From positions 1 through 64,000 of the forward strand of contig JALSJD010000048.1 of the NCBI GenBank assembly GCA_026989535.1: a stretch of 64,000 bases of DNA, in the 5' to 3' direction. The notes under the pieces are model-generated. The model had not been told where the DNA came from. It was given only the letters and a program-made list of their open reading frames with translations, and searched no databases. The DNA is from Cyclobacteriaceae bacterium. Lineage in GTDB: Bacteria; Bacteroidota; Bacteroidia; Cytophagales; Cyclobacteriaceae. Both the position numbers and the translations under genes were made by a program. Below, in pieces: positions 53,822 to 63,144 of this stretch; position 1 is the first letter of the stretch, and every line of letters begins with the position of its first letter.

Positions 53822-55504
53822 TTATCCGTTCATAGAAACCAAGAACTCTGCGTTGTTTCGAGTGCCTTTCATTTTTTGCAATAAAAACTCCATCGACTCT
53901 ACAGAATTCATATCGCTCATAAACTTCCTCAATATCCAAATACGCTGAAGCTCCTCTTTATCCATTAATAAATCTTCTCTTCTAGTACCAGAAGCTGGCA
54001 CATCAATGGCAGGGTAAACACGCTTGTTAGCAAGCTTTCTGTCAAGCACAAGTTCCCAGTTACCTGTTCCTTTAAACTCTTCAAAAATAACCTCGTCCAT
54101 TTTAGAACCGGTATCAATAAGGGCAGTAGCCATAATGGTTAACGAGCCGCCATTTTCTACATTACGAGCCGCACCAAAAAAGCGCTTAGGCTTATGCAAG
54201 GCATTAGCATCTACACCACCTGAAAGTATTTTACCTGAGGAAGGCACTGTTGTGTTATGCGCTCTTGCCAATCGAGTAATTGAATCGAGTAAGATAACTA
54301 CATCGTGCCCACATTCAACCATTCTTTTGGCTTTTTCAAGTACGATATTGGCCACTTTTACGTGCCTATCGGCTTGTTCATCAAAAGTAGAAGATACCAC
54401 TTCTGCTTTTACGCTTCGGGCCATATCCGTTACTTCTTCCGGGCGTTCATCAATTAATAAAATAATAAGGTAAACTTCCGGATGATTTTCGGCAATGGCA
54501 TTGGCCACTTCTTTTAATAAAACCGTTTTACCTGTTTTAGGTTGTGCCACAATCATCCCTCTTTGGCCTTTGCCAATGGGCGCAAATAAATCAACTATTC
54601 GGGTGGAGTAGCGGTCAGCTTTAGAACTAAGGTTTAATTTTTCGTCAGGAAAAAGAGGGGTTAAAAATTCAAAAGGAATTCGGTCTCTAATTTCTTCGGT
54701 TGTTCTTCCGTTTACCAAACTTACCTTGATTAGAGCAAAATACTTTTCGCCTTCTTTAGGAGGCCTAATTTGCCCTCTAACGGTATCGCCTGTTTTTAAG
54801 CCAAATAATTTAATTTGAGAAGGAGATACATAAATATCATCTGGGCTTGCCAAGTAATTATAATCGGATGAGCGCAAAAAGCCGTAGCCATCTTGCATCA
54901 TTTCCAGCACTCCTTCGTTTTCAATGAGTCCTTCAAACTCGCGAATAGTAGCAAGGTTTTTTTTCTTTTCTTGAAAACGCTCACTTCTAACAGGTTTTTC
55001 TACAGGCTTCGTCTCCTTATTACTCGCTTCCGTTTCACTTTCTGCTTCTGGCTTTTCAGTATTCCCTTTATTTTTTTCTCGTAACTTCAACACGTCAGGA
55101 TGAACACGTCTTTCCTTTTTTTGTTTCGATTCAGGTTTTTTGTCAGTCTTTTCTTTCACGTCTGGCTTAGGAGTAGCTCCTTCTTCAAGGTCAAACGATT
55201 TTAACAAATCATCTGCATTTTCTTTTTCTTCCTTTTTTGTAGCTGGCTTTCTAGGATTTTTTCGAGCAGGACGGGCGTCTTGCTTGGGTTCAGCCTTTGG
55301 CTTGGGTTCAGTCTTTGGCTTAGCTTCTACTTTAGCTTTAGGCTTACTTGGTAAATCTTTTTCAGGTGTAATGGCCTGCTTATCCAAAATTTTGTAGATA
55401 AGTTCTTTTTTTGGTAGTTTTTTAAAGTTAGTTACCTCTAACTTTTCGGCAATCTCCTTTAATTCAGAAAGGAGGTGCACATTTAATTCTTCTAATGTGT
55501 ACAT
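53822..55504 (-). CDS. rho: Transcription termination factor Rho
   Basis: A 560-residue hexameric RNA helicase. An N-terminal Rho_N domain ([20 protein letters not shown]) is followed by a ~130-residue Lys/Glu/Pro-rich insert (~48-185) and the cold-shock-like RNA-binding domain ([20 protein letters not shown]). The ATPase part carries the Walker A loop [15 protein letters not shown], Walker B-type [18 protein letters not shown], the Q-loop/R-loop region [14 protein letters not shown] and arginine finger area. The charged disordered insert is usual in Bacteroidota Rho. It is divergent from serS. Confidence 0.96.
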   Translation of the reverse strand: MYTLEELNVHLLSELKEIAEKLEVTNFKKLPKKELIYKILDKQAITPEKDLPSKPKAKVEAKPKTEPKPKAEPKQDARPARKNPRKPATKKEEKENADDLLKSFDLEEGATPKPDVKEKTDKKPESKQKKERRVHPDVLKLREKNKGNTEKPEAESETEASNKETKPVEKPVRSERFQEKKKNLATIREFEGLIENEGVLEMMQDGYGFLRSSDYNYLASPDDIYVSPSQIKLFGLKTGDTVRGQIRPPKEGEKYFALIKVSLVNGRTTEEIRDRIPFEFLTPLFPDEKLNLSSKADRYSTRIVDLFAPIGKGQRGMIVAQPKTGKTVLLKEVANAIAENHPEVYLIILLIDERPEEVTDMARSVKAEVVSSTFDEQADRHVKVANIVLEKAKRMVECGHDVVILLDSITRLARAHNTTVPSSGKILSGGVDANALHKPKRFFGAARNVENGGSLTIMATALIDTGSKMDEVIFEEFKGTGNWELVLDRKLANKRVYPAIDVPASGTRREDLLMDKEELQRIWILRKFMSDMNSVESMEFLLQKMKGTRNNAEFLVSMNG

Positions 55505-55789
55505 AAATTTGTGTAATGTGTGTTCTTGATTAAGAACATGGTAGTCTGTTAAGATCTATAAAATGTTATTTGTGTGGTCGTTTTAACTATCGGAATGCAA
55601 TAAACGATTTTGATTGAACGGCTACCAGAAATGGCTTTGTTCGTTATTGGTAGTGCAAGTATAGGGGTTTGCTTTATTATTTTCAAAGAATAATCGAGTA
55701 TTTGTACAAAATCAATATTTATGGCAGTGTTAAGTAGCTTTTATTGATGCTTATTACCTTATTTTGCAGCTTAAACACTGCCTAAGGTT

Positions 55790-57064
55790 ATGTTACAAAT
55801 TGCCCAAATCAAAGAAAATAAAGAAGTTGCAATTAGCGGATTACTAAGAAGAAACTTTAAAGAGGCTGAAAAAGCAATTAATTCACTTTTGAGTTTGGAT
55901 GACCAACGGAAAGCCATTCAACAGAAAAATGATGATGCATTAGCGGAGGCAAATCAGCTCTCGAAACAAATTGGGCAACTTATGAGCCAGGGCAAAAAAG
56001 AAGAAGCCGAGGATGCAAAAAAGAAAACAGCCGTTTATAAAGCTGAAAGCAAGCAATTTGGCGAAGAGCTAAAAAGTGTGGAGGAAGAATTACAACAATT
56101 ACTTTACACCATTCCTAATGTACCCAACCCTAAAGTGCCAGCGGGCAACTCCGATAAAGACAATAAAGTACTAAGCACGCATGGAGATGTGCCCTCGCTA
56201 TATGATGGTGCCACTCCTCATTGGGATCTTATTGAAAAATATGACATAATCGATTTTGAGCTGGGTAATAAAATAACAGGTGCAGGGTTTCCTGTGTATA
56301 AAGGCAAAGGAGCTAAACTGCAACGAGCTTTGGTAAATTTTTTTTTAGATGAAGCCACCAATGCAGGTTATAATGAGGTGCAGCCTCCCATTTTAATTAA
56401 CCAAGCTTCGGGTATTGCTACAGGGCAGTTGCCCGATAAAGAAGGGCAAATGTACCATGCCACCGAAGACGATTATTATTTAATACCTACAGCCGAAGTG
56501 CCTATTACCAATATGTACCGTGGCGAAATTTTGAAAGAAGAAGACTTGCCTAAAAAACATGCAGGTTTTACACCTTGTTTTAGGCGAGAGGCTGGTTCTT
56601 GGGGCGCGCATGTACGCGGGCTAAACCGACTTCATCAATTTGATAAAGTAGAAATTGTGCAAATTCAACATCCTGATAAATCGTATAAAGCGTTGGACGA
56701 AATGAGTAATTACATTCAATCTTTACTTAAAAAACTGGAGCTGCCTTACCGGGTATTGCTGCTTTGTGGAGGCGATTTAGGTTTTACATCGGCCATCACT
56801 TACGATATGGAAGTATTTTCGGCAGCGCAGAAAAAATGGTTGGAGGTTAGCTCGGTAAGTAATTTTGAAACCTACCAAGCAAACAGATTAAAACTTCGCT
56901 TTAAAGGAGTGGATAAAAAAACGCAATTATTGCACACGCTTAATGGAAGTGCCTTGGCTTTACCACGAATTGTGGCTGCTATTTTAGAAAATAATCAAAC
57001 GGCCAACGGTATTAAAATACCGAAGGTATTAGTGCCGTATTGTGGATTTGAGATGATTAGTTGA
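55790..57064 (+). CDS. serS: Seryl-tRNA synthetase
   Basis: A 424-residue class II synthetase charging tRNA-Ser. The N-terminal long coiled-coil arm (residues ~30-100, with QQKNDDALAEANQLSKQIGQ) contacts the tRNA extra arm. Motif 2 is GFTPCFRREAGSWG and motif 3 is LNGSALALPRIVAAILENNQ. The length is standard. It is monocistronic, divergent from rho (285-bp spacer) and convergent with rpmA. Confidence 0.97.
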   Translation: MLQIAQIKENKEVAISGLLRRNFKEAEKAINSLLSLDDQRKAIQQKNDDALAEANQLSKQIGQLMSQGKKEEAEDAKKKTAVYKAESKQFGEELKSVEEELQQLLYTIPNVPNPKVPAGNSDKDNKVLSTHGDVPSLYDGATPHWDLIEKYDIIDFELGNKITGAGFPVYKGKGAKLQRALVNFFLDEATNAGYNEVQPPILINQASGIATGQLPDKEGQMYHATEDDYYLIPTAEVPITNMYRGEILKEEDLPKKHAGFTPCFRREAGSWGAHVRGLNRLHQFDKVEIVQIQHPDKSYKALDEMSNYIQSLLKKLELPYRVLLLCGGDLGFTSAITYDMEVFSAAQKKWLEVSSVSNFETYQANRLKLRFKGVDKKTQLLHTLNGSALALPRIVAAILENNQTANGIKIPKVLVPYCGFEMIS

Positions 57065-57066
57065 GT

Positions 57067-57130
57067 CCACTCCGAAAACACCCAAAACCAAAATAACTCT
57101 TTTTGTGAAAATTGTCTGTTTTCGGAGTGG
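57067..57130 (+). repeat. 14-bp inverted repeat just after serS
   Basis: CCACTCCGAAAACA (57067-57080) and TGTTTTCGGAGTGG (57117-57130) are perfect inverted arms around a 36-nt loop, beginning 3 bp after the serS stop. The hairpin could stabilise the 3' end of the mRNA. Confidence 0.55.
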
Positions 57131-57276
57131 CCTCAATACTAAAAAGGGCATAAATAGTAGATTTTCAAAGCTTAAGATTGGTTTTGAGTTCATTTTTAAA
57201 ATATTTATAAATAGTTCGGGCTAGTTCGTAATTAGTCGGTCAACAACTCTACCTAATGCCACGGTTTAAACTGGCC

Positions 57277-57318
57277 ATTAAAAAAGCCTCTCCAAAAATT
57301 TGGAGAGGCTTTTTTAAT
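57277..57318. terminator. Bidirectional rho-independent terminator (serS / rpmA)
   Basis: A 20-bp perfect stem (ATTAAAAAAGCCTCTCCAAA and its complement) with a 2-nt loop, A-run on one side and T-run on the other, sits between the convergent serS and rplU-rpmA units. It is 19 bp from the rpmA stop and is a textbook bidirectional intrinsic terminator. Confidence 0.92.
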
Positions 57319-57336
57319 ATTAGGGGACAAACAATC

Positions 57337-57597
57337 TTATGCTTCTACTTCATCCACCGAAACATACGAACGATTGTTTCTTCCTTTAGTGAAATTTACC
57401 ACACCTGATTTGAGTGCAAACAAGGTGTGGTCTTTACCTAAACCAACATTGATTCCCGGGTGGTGTTTCGTTCCTCTTTGACGAACAATAATATTGCCTG
57501 CGATTGCAGCCTGACCACCATATATTTTAACGCCAAGTCGTTTACTTTCCGACTCTCTTCCGTTTTTAGAACTACCTGCTCCTTTCTTATGTGCCAT
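57337..57597 (-). CDS. rpmA: 50S ribosomal protein L27
   Basis: An 86-residue L27. It opens [20 protein letters not shown], so it is the form with the Gly-rich tail at the peptidyl-transferase centre and no cleavable leader, and contains [19 protein letters not shown] and GKDHTLFAL. It follows rplU by 8 bp as usual. Confidence 0.98.
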   Translation of the reverse strand: MAHKKGAGSSKNGRESESKRLGVKIYGGQAAIAGNIIVRQRGTKHHPGINVGLGKDHTLFALKSGVVNFTKGRNNRSYVSVDEVEA

Positions 57598-57605
57598 TAT
57601 CTATC

Positions 57606-57917
57606 TTAGTTAGAAATACCTTCAATTAAAACCTTTGTGAAGTCTTGGCGATGCCCGTTACGAACCTTATAGCCTTTCCTCCTCTTTTTCTTAAAGACAA
57701 TTACTTTGTCTCCTCTTACATGCCCCAGAATTTTACCTGAAACCTTGGCGCCCTTAACTGTGGGTGCTCCTACTTCAACCTTGCCATCGTTATCCATTAA
57801 CAATACTCGGTCGAATTCTACGGAAGCGCCTTCCTCGCCTTGCATTTTTGGTGCATAAACGAATTGGTCTTGTGTTACTTTGAACTGCTTGCCGCCTATT
57901 TCTACTATTGCGTACAT
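57606..57917 (-). CDS. rplU: 50S ribosomal protein L21
   Basis: A 103-residue L21: MYAIVEIGGKQFKVTQDQFV at the start and FKKKRRKGYKVRNGHRQDFT near the end are diagnostic. It is the first gene of the rplU-rpmA operon. Confidence 0.98.
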   Translation of the reverse strand: MYAIVEIGGKQFKVTQDQFVYAPKMQGEEGASVEFDRVLLMDNDGKVEVGAPTVKGAKVSGKILGHVRGDKVIVFKKKRRKGYKVRNGHRQDFTKVLIEGISN

Positions 57918-58415
57918 CTTAATTATTTAACTTTATCTCAGATTTTCCAAAATGGAGTGCAAATTTAGGGGTTTAGTTTTCTAAAACCAAGCCTTTTTAA
58001 AATGTGGCAATTATTTACAAAAACCTCAACTTGTTAGGCATCAATATTTTTGAGCGCATATTACAAATATTTTCAAATTTGCAATTGTCTCAAAATGAGA
58101 TATATAGAATTAAGTTATAAATTCAACACTTGTACATATATAGTTGATTATCAATAAGATATACTAGTTTTTTGTATTATTTTAATAGCAAATATGGCAA
58201 AAAAATCTTTTTTTAAAGTGCTTGATTTTTCCATATTGTTTCCTCTTTTTTGTAGGCGGTGAACCCACCAAAAAGCGCTTTTTTGTAGCAATTTCAATTG
58301 TGAAATAAATATCGTTTCTCCCGATTGCTATCGGGATGCTTTTTATTGATTACACACAATATTTAGCGGGGAGTACTATGTTTAATTTGAGCAGTAATTA
58401 TAAATTATAAGTCTA
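57918..58415. other. Divergent AT-rich spacer between rplU and nrdB
   Basis: No gene is visible. It should hold the promoters of both flanking operons. Structured sites are a short palindrome AAAAAGCGCTTTTT (58270-58283) and a TCCCGAT-TGCT-ATCGGGA stem (58319-58336) related to that at 20155. I could not recognise an NrdR box or a riboswitch. Confidence 0.5.
58319..58336 (+). repeat. TCCCGAT/ATCGGGA stem-loop upstream of nrdB
   Basis: A perfect 7-bp stem with loop TGCT, 80 nt before the nrdB start. The same arms occur at 20155-20174. It may be a small dispersed repeat rather than a regulatory site. Confidence 0.5.
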
Positions 58416-59387
58416 ATGTCTGAAGAACCCATATTAAAAGAAAACAAAGGACGGTTTGTTCTTTTCCCGATAGAGCATGATGATATATGGGAATATTATA
58501 AAAAAGCAGAAGCAAGCTTTTGGACAGCCGAAGAAATAGACCTTAGCCAGGACATAAAAGATTGGGCTAATTTAAACGATGGCGAACGCCACTTTATTAG
58601 CCACGTACTAGCCTTTTTTGCGGCAAGCGATGGCATTGTAAACGAAAATTTAGCAGAAAATTTTGTATCTGAAGTACAATACACCGAAGCTAAATTCTTT
58701 TATGGTTTTCAAATTGCCATCGAAAACATACATTCGGAAACATACTCATTACTTATAGATACCTACATTAAGGACAATAAAGAAAAAGACAAATTATTTA
58801 ATGCCATTGATACCCTGCCGTTTGTAAAGAAAAAAGCGGACTGGGCTTTACGTTGGATTGATGAAGGCTCTTTTGCAGAAAGACTTATTGCTTTTGCTGC
58901 CGTAGAAGGCATTTTCTTTTCTGGTAGTTTTTGCTCTATTTTTTGGCTAAAAAAGAGGGGTTTAATGCCCGGCTTAAGCTTTTCTAACGAATTAATATCA
59001 AGAGACGAAGGTTTGCATTGTGATTTTGCCTGCCTCCTTTATAATAACCACGTGGTTAACAAACTCGACCCTCAGGTTATCACCAATATAATTGTAGATG
59101 CGGTGGATATGGAAAAAGAATTTGTGACAGAAGCATTGCCCGTTGGCCTTATTGGTATGAATGCTGAACTAATGTGCCAATACATTGAATTTGTGGCCGA
59201 CCGTCTATTAATGGAGGTAGGTTGCAAAAAACAATATGGAGTATCTAATCCATTCGATTTTATGGAGCTTATTTCCTTGCAAGGCAAAACCAACTTTTTT
59301 GAGAAAAGAGTTGGAGAGTACAAAAAAGCAGGCGTTACCTCCGACCAAGACGAAACACCTAAGTTTAGTTTAGACGAAGACTTTTAA
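58416..59387 (+). CDS. nrdB: Ribonucleotide reductase class I, beta subunit (R2)
   Basis: A 323-residue R2 protein that houses the di-iron/tyrosyl radical cofactor for deoxynucleotide synthesis. Ligand motifs are [12 protein letters not shown] (D42), [10 protein letters not shown] (E103, H106 and radical Tyr Y110 at the standard E-x2-H-x3-Y spacing) and [12 protein letters not shown] for the second half. The presence of Y110 places it with radical-bearing class Ia enzymes. It is followed by nrdA after 37 bp. Confidence 0.96.
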   Translation: MSEEPILKENKGRFVLFPIEHDDIWEYYKKAEASFWTAEEIDLSQDIKDWANLNDGERHFISHVLAFFAASDGIVNENLAENFVSEVQYTEAKFFYGFQIAIENIHSETYSLLIDTYIKDNKEKDKLFNAIDTLPFVKKKADWALRWIDEGSFAERLIAFAAVEGIFFSGSFCSIFWLKKRGLMPGLSFSNELISRDEGLHCDFACLLYNNHVVNKLDPQVITNIIVDAVDMEKEFVTEALPVGLIGMNAELMCQYIEFVADRLLMEVGCKKQYGVSNPFDFMELISLQGKTNFFEKRVGEYKKAGVTSDQDETPKFSLDEDF

Positions 59388-59424
59388 AACCCATTTATTA
59401 TCCTACCCAAACCTGAATAACCCA

Positions 59425-61788
59425 ATGCTAGTAGTAAAAAGAGATGGCCGACACGAATCGGTAAAGTTTGACAAAATAACAGCGCGAATTGAGAAGCTTT
59501 GCTATGGATTAGATTCTAAATACATCACTCCGATTGATATTGCCAAAAAAGTAATTGCAGGTATTTACGATGGTGTTTCTACGGTTGAGCTTGATAATTT
59601 GGCAGCTGAAACTGCTGCTTCGCTAACCACAAGCCACCCCGATTATGCCAAGCTAGCAGCAAGGGTAGCCATTTCAAATCTCCATAAAACTACTAGTAAA
59701 TCTTTTTCAAACACTATGAAAAGGCTTTACACCTATATTGACCCTAAAACCAATAAAAATGCACCTCTAATTTCGAAAGAAGCCTATGGGGTAATTAATA
59801 AGCATGCCGCTTTATTAGATTCTAGCATTATTTATGACCGTGATTTTGGGTACGATTATTTTGGATTTAGAACACTAGAGCGTTCGTATTTAATGCGATT
59901 AGATGGGCAAGTGGTGGAACGCCCTCAGCATATGTTAATGCGTGTGGCTATTGGTATCCACATGAGTGATGTGGATGCAGCCATTGAAACCTACAACTTA
60001 ATGAGCGAAAAGTGGTTTACGCATGCCACACCTACGCTGTTTAATGCGGCTACCCCTAAACCACAAATGTCATCCTGCTTTTTACTTACCATGAAAGACG
60101 ATAGCATTGATGGGATTTATGACACGCTAAAGCAAACCGCTAAAATTTCGCAATCAGCGGGTGGTATTGGCATAAGCATTCATAATGTACGGGCAACAGG
60201 CTCTTACATTCGGGGCACCAACGGCATCTCCAATGGCATTGTTCCTATGCTTCGCAACTTTGATATGACCGCCCGCTACGTTGACCAAGGGGGGGGCAAA
60301 CGTAAAGGCAGCTTTGCCATTTATTTAGAGCCTTGGCACGATGATATTTTCTCTTTCTTAGACCTTAAGAAAAACCACGGTAAAGAAGAATTAAGAGCCA
60401 GAGATTTGTTTTATGCCCTTTGGATTCCTGATTTATTTATGCAAAAAGTAGAAGCCAACGAAGATTGGGCACTATTTTGCCCGAACGAAGCACCCGGCTT
60501 AGCCGATTGCTATGGCAATGATTTTGAAAGACTTTATAATAAATATGTAAAGGAAGGCAAGCAGCGTAGAATGGTGAAAGCCCAAGATTTATGGTTCGAA
60601 ATCCTTGAATCGCAAATGGAAACAGGCACGCCTTATATGATGTATAAGGATGCCGCCAATAAAAAATCGAATCAAAAGAATTTAGGGGTAATTAAGTCTA
60701 GTAATCTTTGTACTGAGATTATTGAGTACTCTGCCCCTGATGAAGTGGCCGTGTGTAATTTAGCTTCATTATCGTTACCCAAATTCGTCATTGATGGCAC
60801 CTTCGATCATCAAAGATTATACGATGTAACTTATACCGCTACTAAAAACCTGAATAAGGTAATTGATGGGAATTATTACCCGGTAGAAGAGGCAAAAACC
60901 TCAAATATGCGCCACCGCCCTATTGGGCTAGGCGTGCAAGGGTTAGCCGATACGTTTTTATTGCTTCGTATGCCATTTGAATCGGAAGAAGCAAAAGCAT
61001 TGAACAAAGACATCTTTGAAACGATGTACTTTGCTTCGATGACGGCATCTAAAGATTTAGCGATTAAAGATGGTGCGTATGAAACCTTTAAAGGGTCACC
61101 TGTTTCTAAAGGAATCTTCCAGTTTGATATGTGGGGTGTAAATCCTTCAGATAGATGGGATTGGGCAGGGTTGAAAAAAGAAGTGAAGAAAAATGGAGTT
61201 AGAAACTCTTTATTGATGGCACCTATGCCAACGGCTTCAACTTCTCAAATAATGGGCAATAACGAAACGTTTGAGCCTTACACCACCAATATTTATAATA
61301 GAAGGGTGCTTTCGGGTGAGTTTGTGGTGGTTAATAAGCATTTATTAAAAGACCTCATCAAATTAAACCTTTGGGATGATGCAATGAAAAACCGATTGAT
61401 TCAAGCCAATGGGTCGGTACAGGATATTCCTAACATTCCTCAACATATAAAAGACCTGTATAAAACGGTGTGGGAGATTTCGCAAAAAACGATAATTGAT
61501 ATGGCGGCAGACCGAGGTGCCTATGTATGCCAATCGCAAAGTATGAATGTGCATATATTAGACCCTAACTTTGGCAAATTAACCTCTATGCACTTCCACG
61601 CTTGGAAAAAAGGGTTGAAGACTGGCATGTATTATTTACGTTCTAATGCGGCCACTAATGCCATTCAGTTTACGGTAACCAAAGAACACGAACAAGAAGT
61701 AAATACCGAAGCACTTAAAGAGCAAAACCAAGCAGATATGGCTTGCTCATTGGATAACCCCGATGAGTGTATTGCGTGTGGTAGTTAG
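59425..61788 (+). CDS. nrdA: Ribonucleotide reductase class I, alpha subunit (R1)
   Basis: A 787-residue catalytic subunit. An ATP-cone activity domain opens the protein ([20 protein letters not shown]). Active-site residues are all visible: MSSCFLLTM (first redox Cys), [11 protein letters not shown] (Asn, thiyl Cys, Glu), [10 protein letters not shown] (second redox Cys), and the radical-transfer tyrosine pair in [10 protein letters not shown]. The C-terminal tail ends CIACGS, the shuttle cysteines reduced by thioredoxin or glutaredoxin. Confidence 0.97.
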   Translation: MLVVKRDGRHESVKFDKITARIEKLCYGLDSKYITPIDIAKKVIAGIYDGVSTVELDNLAAETAASLTTSHPDYAKLAARVAISNLHKTTSKSFSNTMKRLYTYIDPKTNKNAPLISKEAYGVINKHAALLDSSIIYDRDFGYDYFGFRTLERSYLMRLDGQVVERPQHMLMRVAIGIHMSDVDAAIETYNLMSEKWFTHATPTLFNAATPKPQMSSCFLLTMKDDSIDGIYDTLKQTAKISQSAGGIGISIHNVRATGSYIRGTNGISNGIVPMLRNFDMTARYVDQGGGKRKGSFAIYLEPWHDDIFSFLDLKKNHGKEELRARDLFYALWIPDLFMQKVEANEDWALFCPNEAPGLADCYGNDFERLYNKYVKEGKQRRMVKAQDLWFEILESQMETGTPYMMYKDAANKKSNQKNLGVIKSSNLCTEIIEYSAPDEVAVCNLASLSLPKFVIDGTFDHQRLYDVTYTATKNLNKVIDGNYYPVEEAKTSNMRHRPIGLGVQGLADTFLLLRMPFESEEAKALNKDIFETMYFASMTASKDLAIKDGAYETFKGSPVSKGIFQFDMWGVNPSDRWDWAGLKKEVKKNGVRNSLLMAPMPTASTSQIMGNNETFEPYTTNIYNRRVLSGEFVVVNKHLLKDLIKLNLWDDAMKNRLIQANGSVQDIPNIPQHIKDLYKTVWEISQKTIIDMAADRGAYVCQSQSMNVHILDPNFGKLTSMHFHAWKKGLKTGMYYLRSNAATNAIQFTVTKEHEQEVNTEALKEQNQADMACSLDNPDECIACGS

Positions 61789-61821
61789 AACTTTTTTTAG
61801 ATGTACATAAAAAGAACGTTT

Positions 61822-61840
61822 CCCCGCACTTGTTGCGGGG
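61822..61840 (+). terminator. Probable terminator after nrdA
   Basis: Stem CCCCGCA/TGCGGGG with loop CTTGT begins 34 bp after the nrdA stop and is followed by TCTCCATTTTT. The GC-rich stem and T-rich tail fit an intrinsic terminator, though the T-run starts 6 nt late. Confidence 0.55.
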
Positions 61841-61876
61841 TCTCCATTTTTAAGGACGGGACAGGACATGTTTTCT

Positions 61877-61930
61877 GTCATTTACCTACGCTGATCCGCC
61901 AACTGGTCGGATTCCATTCTTGCAATGACG
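61877..61930. repeat. REP-like element before the toxin-antitoxin pair
   Basis: Outer GTCATT (61877-61882) and AATGAC (61924-61929) are inverted, enclosing a stem ATCCGCC-AACT-GGTCGGAT that resembles the hairpin at 21631. The downstream promoter candidate starts inside its right end. Confidence 0.5.
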
Positions 61931-61950
61931 TATAATTAATATTATCTTTC
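61920..61950 (+). promoter_or_regulatory. Candidate promoter of the DUF433/DUF5615 pair
   Basis: TTG (61920-61922) and TATCTTTC (61943-61950) are 20 bp apart, close to the TTG ... TAnnTTTG pattern; a second box TATCTTTA follows at 61952. The TTG lies within the REP-like element. Confidence 0.35.
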
Positions 61951-61963
61951 GTATCTTTACTAT

Positions 61964-62185
61964 ATGAATTATCAACAGGTTTTGGAGATACGAGCAGACA
62001 AGCGATTTGGGAAACCTTGCATCAAAGGAACTCGAATCACCGTTTACGATGTATTAAACTGGCTCTCTAATGGAATGAGTCGGGAAGACATAAAGTCGGA
62101 TTTTGAAGAACTAACTGATGAGATGATTGATGCCTGCCTTGCATACGCTGCGGACAAAGAAAGAAGGTTGATTACTGTTACGTGA
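61964..62185 (+). CDS. DUF433 antitoxin
   Basis: A 73-residue DUF433 protein with the family pattern DKRFGKPCIKGTRITVYDVL, then GMSREDIKSDFEELTDEMID, a winged-helix-like DNA-binding fold. DUF433 proteins serve as VapB-type antitoxins for DUF5615 partners. The stop overlaps the next start in a GTGA, so translation is coupled. Confidence 0.85.
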   Translation: MNYQQVLEIRADKRFGKPCIKGTRITVYDVLNWLSNGMSREDIKSDFEELTDEMIDACLAYAADKERRLITVT

Positions 62186-62520
62186 ACCTCCTGTTTGATC
62201 AGAACATATCACCCAAAATACTAAAATTTCTACCCTCTGGTTTTTCCAATTGTCAACAAGTGCGCTTCGTTGGATTGGAAAATTCATCAGACTTTGAAAT
62301 TTTTGAGTACGCCAAAAATAATAATTTTGCGGTGGTCACTTTTGATTCAGATTTTGTTGACCTTAATGCTATGTATGGGACACCTCCGAAAATAGTGTAT
62401 CTTAACACAGGAAATCTAACAACCAATAATGTTTCTGAGCTGCTTATTTGCAATGTTTTGAGAATTAATCACTACTTAAATTCAGAATCTGACGATATAC
62501 TTGAGATATTAAAGAATTAA
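62182..62520 (+). CDS. DUF5615 PIN-like toxin
   Basis: A 112-residue PIN-like protein beginning at GTG. It opens MNLLFDQNISPKILKFL (first acidic residue of the active site), has a central FEIFEYAKNNNFAVVTFDSD then FVDL (second acid pair) and PKIVYLNTGNL. The family is the toxin half of a VapBC-like system thought to cut RNA. It follows its DUF433 antitoxin. Confidence 0.85.
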   Translation: MNLLFDQNISPKILKFLPSGFSNCQQVRFVGLENSSDFEIFEYAKNNNFAVVTFDSDFVDLNAMYGTPPKIVYLNTGNLTTNNVSELLICNVLRINHYLNSESDDILEILKN

Positions 62521-63144
62521 CACGTTATTTCGTAGTGCAACGGAAAAGTCTTATTCATTTATAAAGGCCTCCTAATGGTTAAGACTCCTGCGGAGTGACT
62601 TTCTAAATTAATGAGAGATTCCCTACCATTGACGCTACTACTACCCGCCATTATCCTGCTTGACGAACCACCTGACAAGCACGAAGTCCATCAATGTTCT
62701 GTATACGCGTAACAGTACCGTTAATCACTTTACCAACAACGCCTACTACAATCGTCATTGTCTGGTCGTATGCCAGACAATCTCGTCCGTAACCAACGGA
62801 CATTTACAAGGTGGTTATGGTCTAAGGGATCCCCCGACATTTCTGAAGAAGAAATTCGTGGTATGACGTGCAGGAGTGGTGAAAAGGAAATTAGGAGAAT
62901 GACGTTTGTTAAGAGCAGTTTTATTTCTAGTATTTCTATTGCCTCGCAACAATTCCTGTTTTACATTTGCCCCCTCGTGAATAACAGACAAACCATATTT
63001 ACTACCATAACTGCCATTCAAGGCAGGATGATGTTTGGTATTACGATGACATGTATTACCCGTAGGGGTTAATATATCTTACCTCCGCCACGGAGTTTAT
63101 GCGTAAACTCCTCTCTCAATTACAACACTTTTCTTACTACAATA
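62521..63144. other. Long spacer before the aspartokinase gene
   Basis: Six-frame reading shows no convincing large gene. It holds a hairpin ATTGTCTGG-TCGTATG-CCAGACAAT (62757-62781), which with its CGTC and CT flanks looks like another REP variant, and a 50-codon minus-strand frame (62651-62803). The AT-rich 60 bp before 63145 presumably carry the aspartokinase promoter. Confidence 0.5.
62651..62803 (-). CDS. Possible small ORF (50 aa), uncertain
   Basis: An ATG-to-TAA frame of 50 codons with non-random composition (for example AYDQTMTIVVGVVGKVINGT, then RIQNIDGLRACQVV). I do not recognise it; it may be the tail of a degraded gene or a chance frame that runs through the REP-like hairpin at 62757. 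No ribosome-binding site or neighbour supports expression. Confidence 0.22.
   Translation of the reverse strand: MSVGYGRDCLAYDQTMTIVVGVVGKVINGTVTRIQNIDGLRACQVVRQAG

Noticed and set aside
57918..58415. Riboswitch or NrdR-controlled leader upstream of nrdB
   Set aside because: I could not identify a cobalamin riboswitch fold or paired NrdR boxes; only small palindromes were seen.
62660..63072. Plus-strand frames of 68 and 104 codons before the aspartokinase gene
   Set aside because: They overlap each other and a REP-like hairpin, and show no domain or conserved-looking segments.
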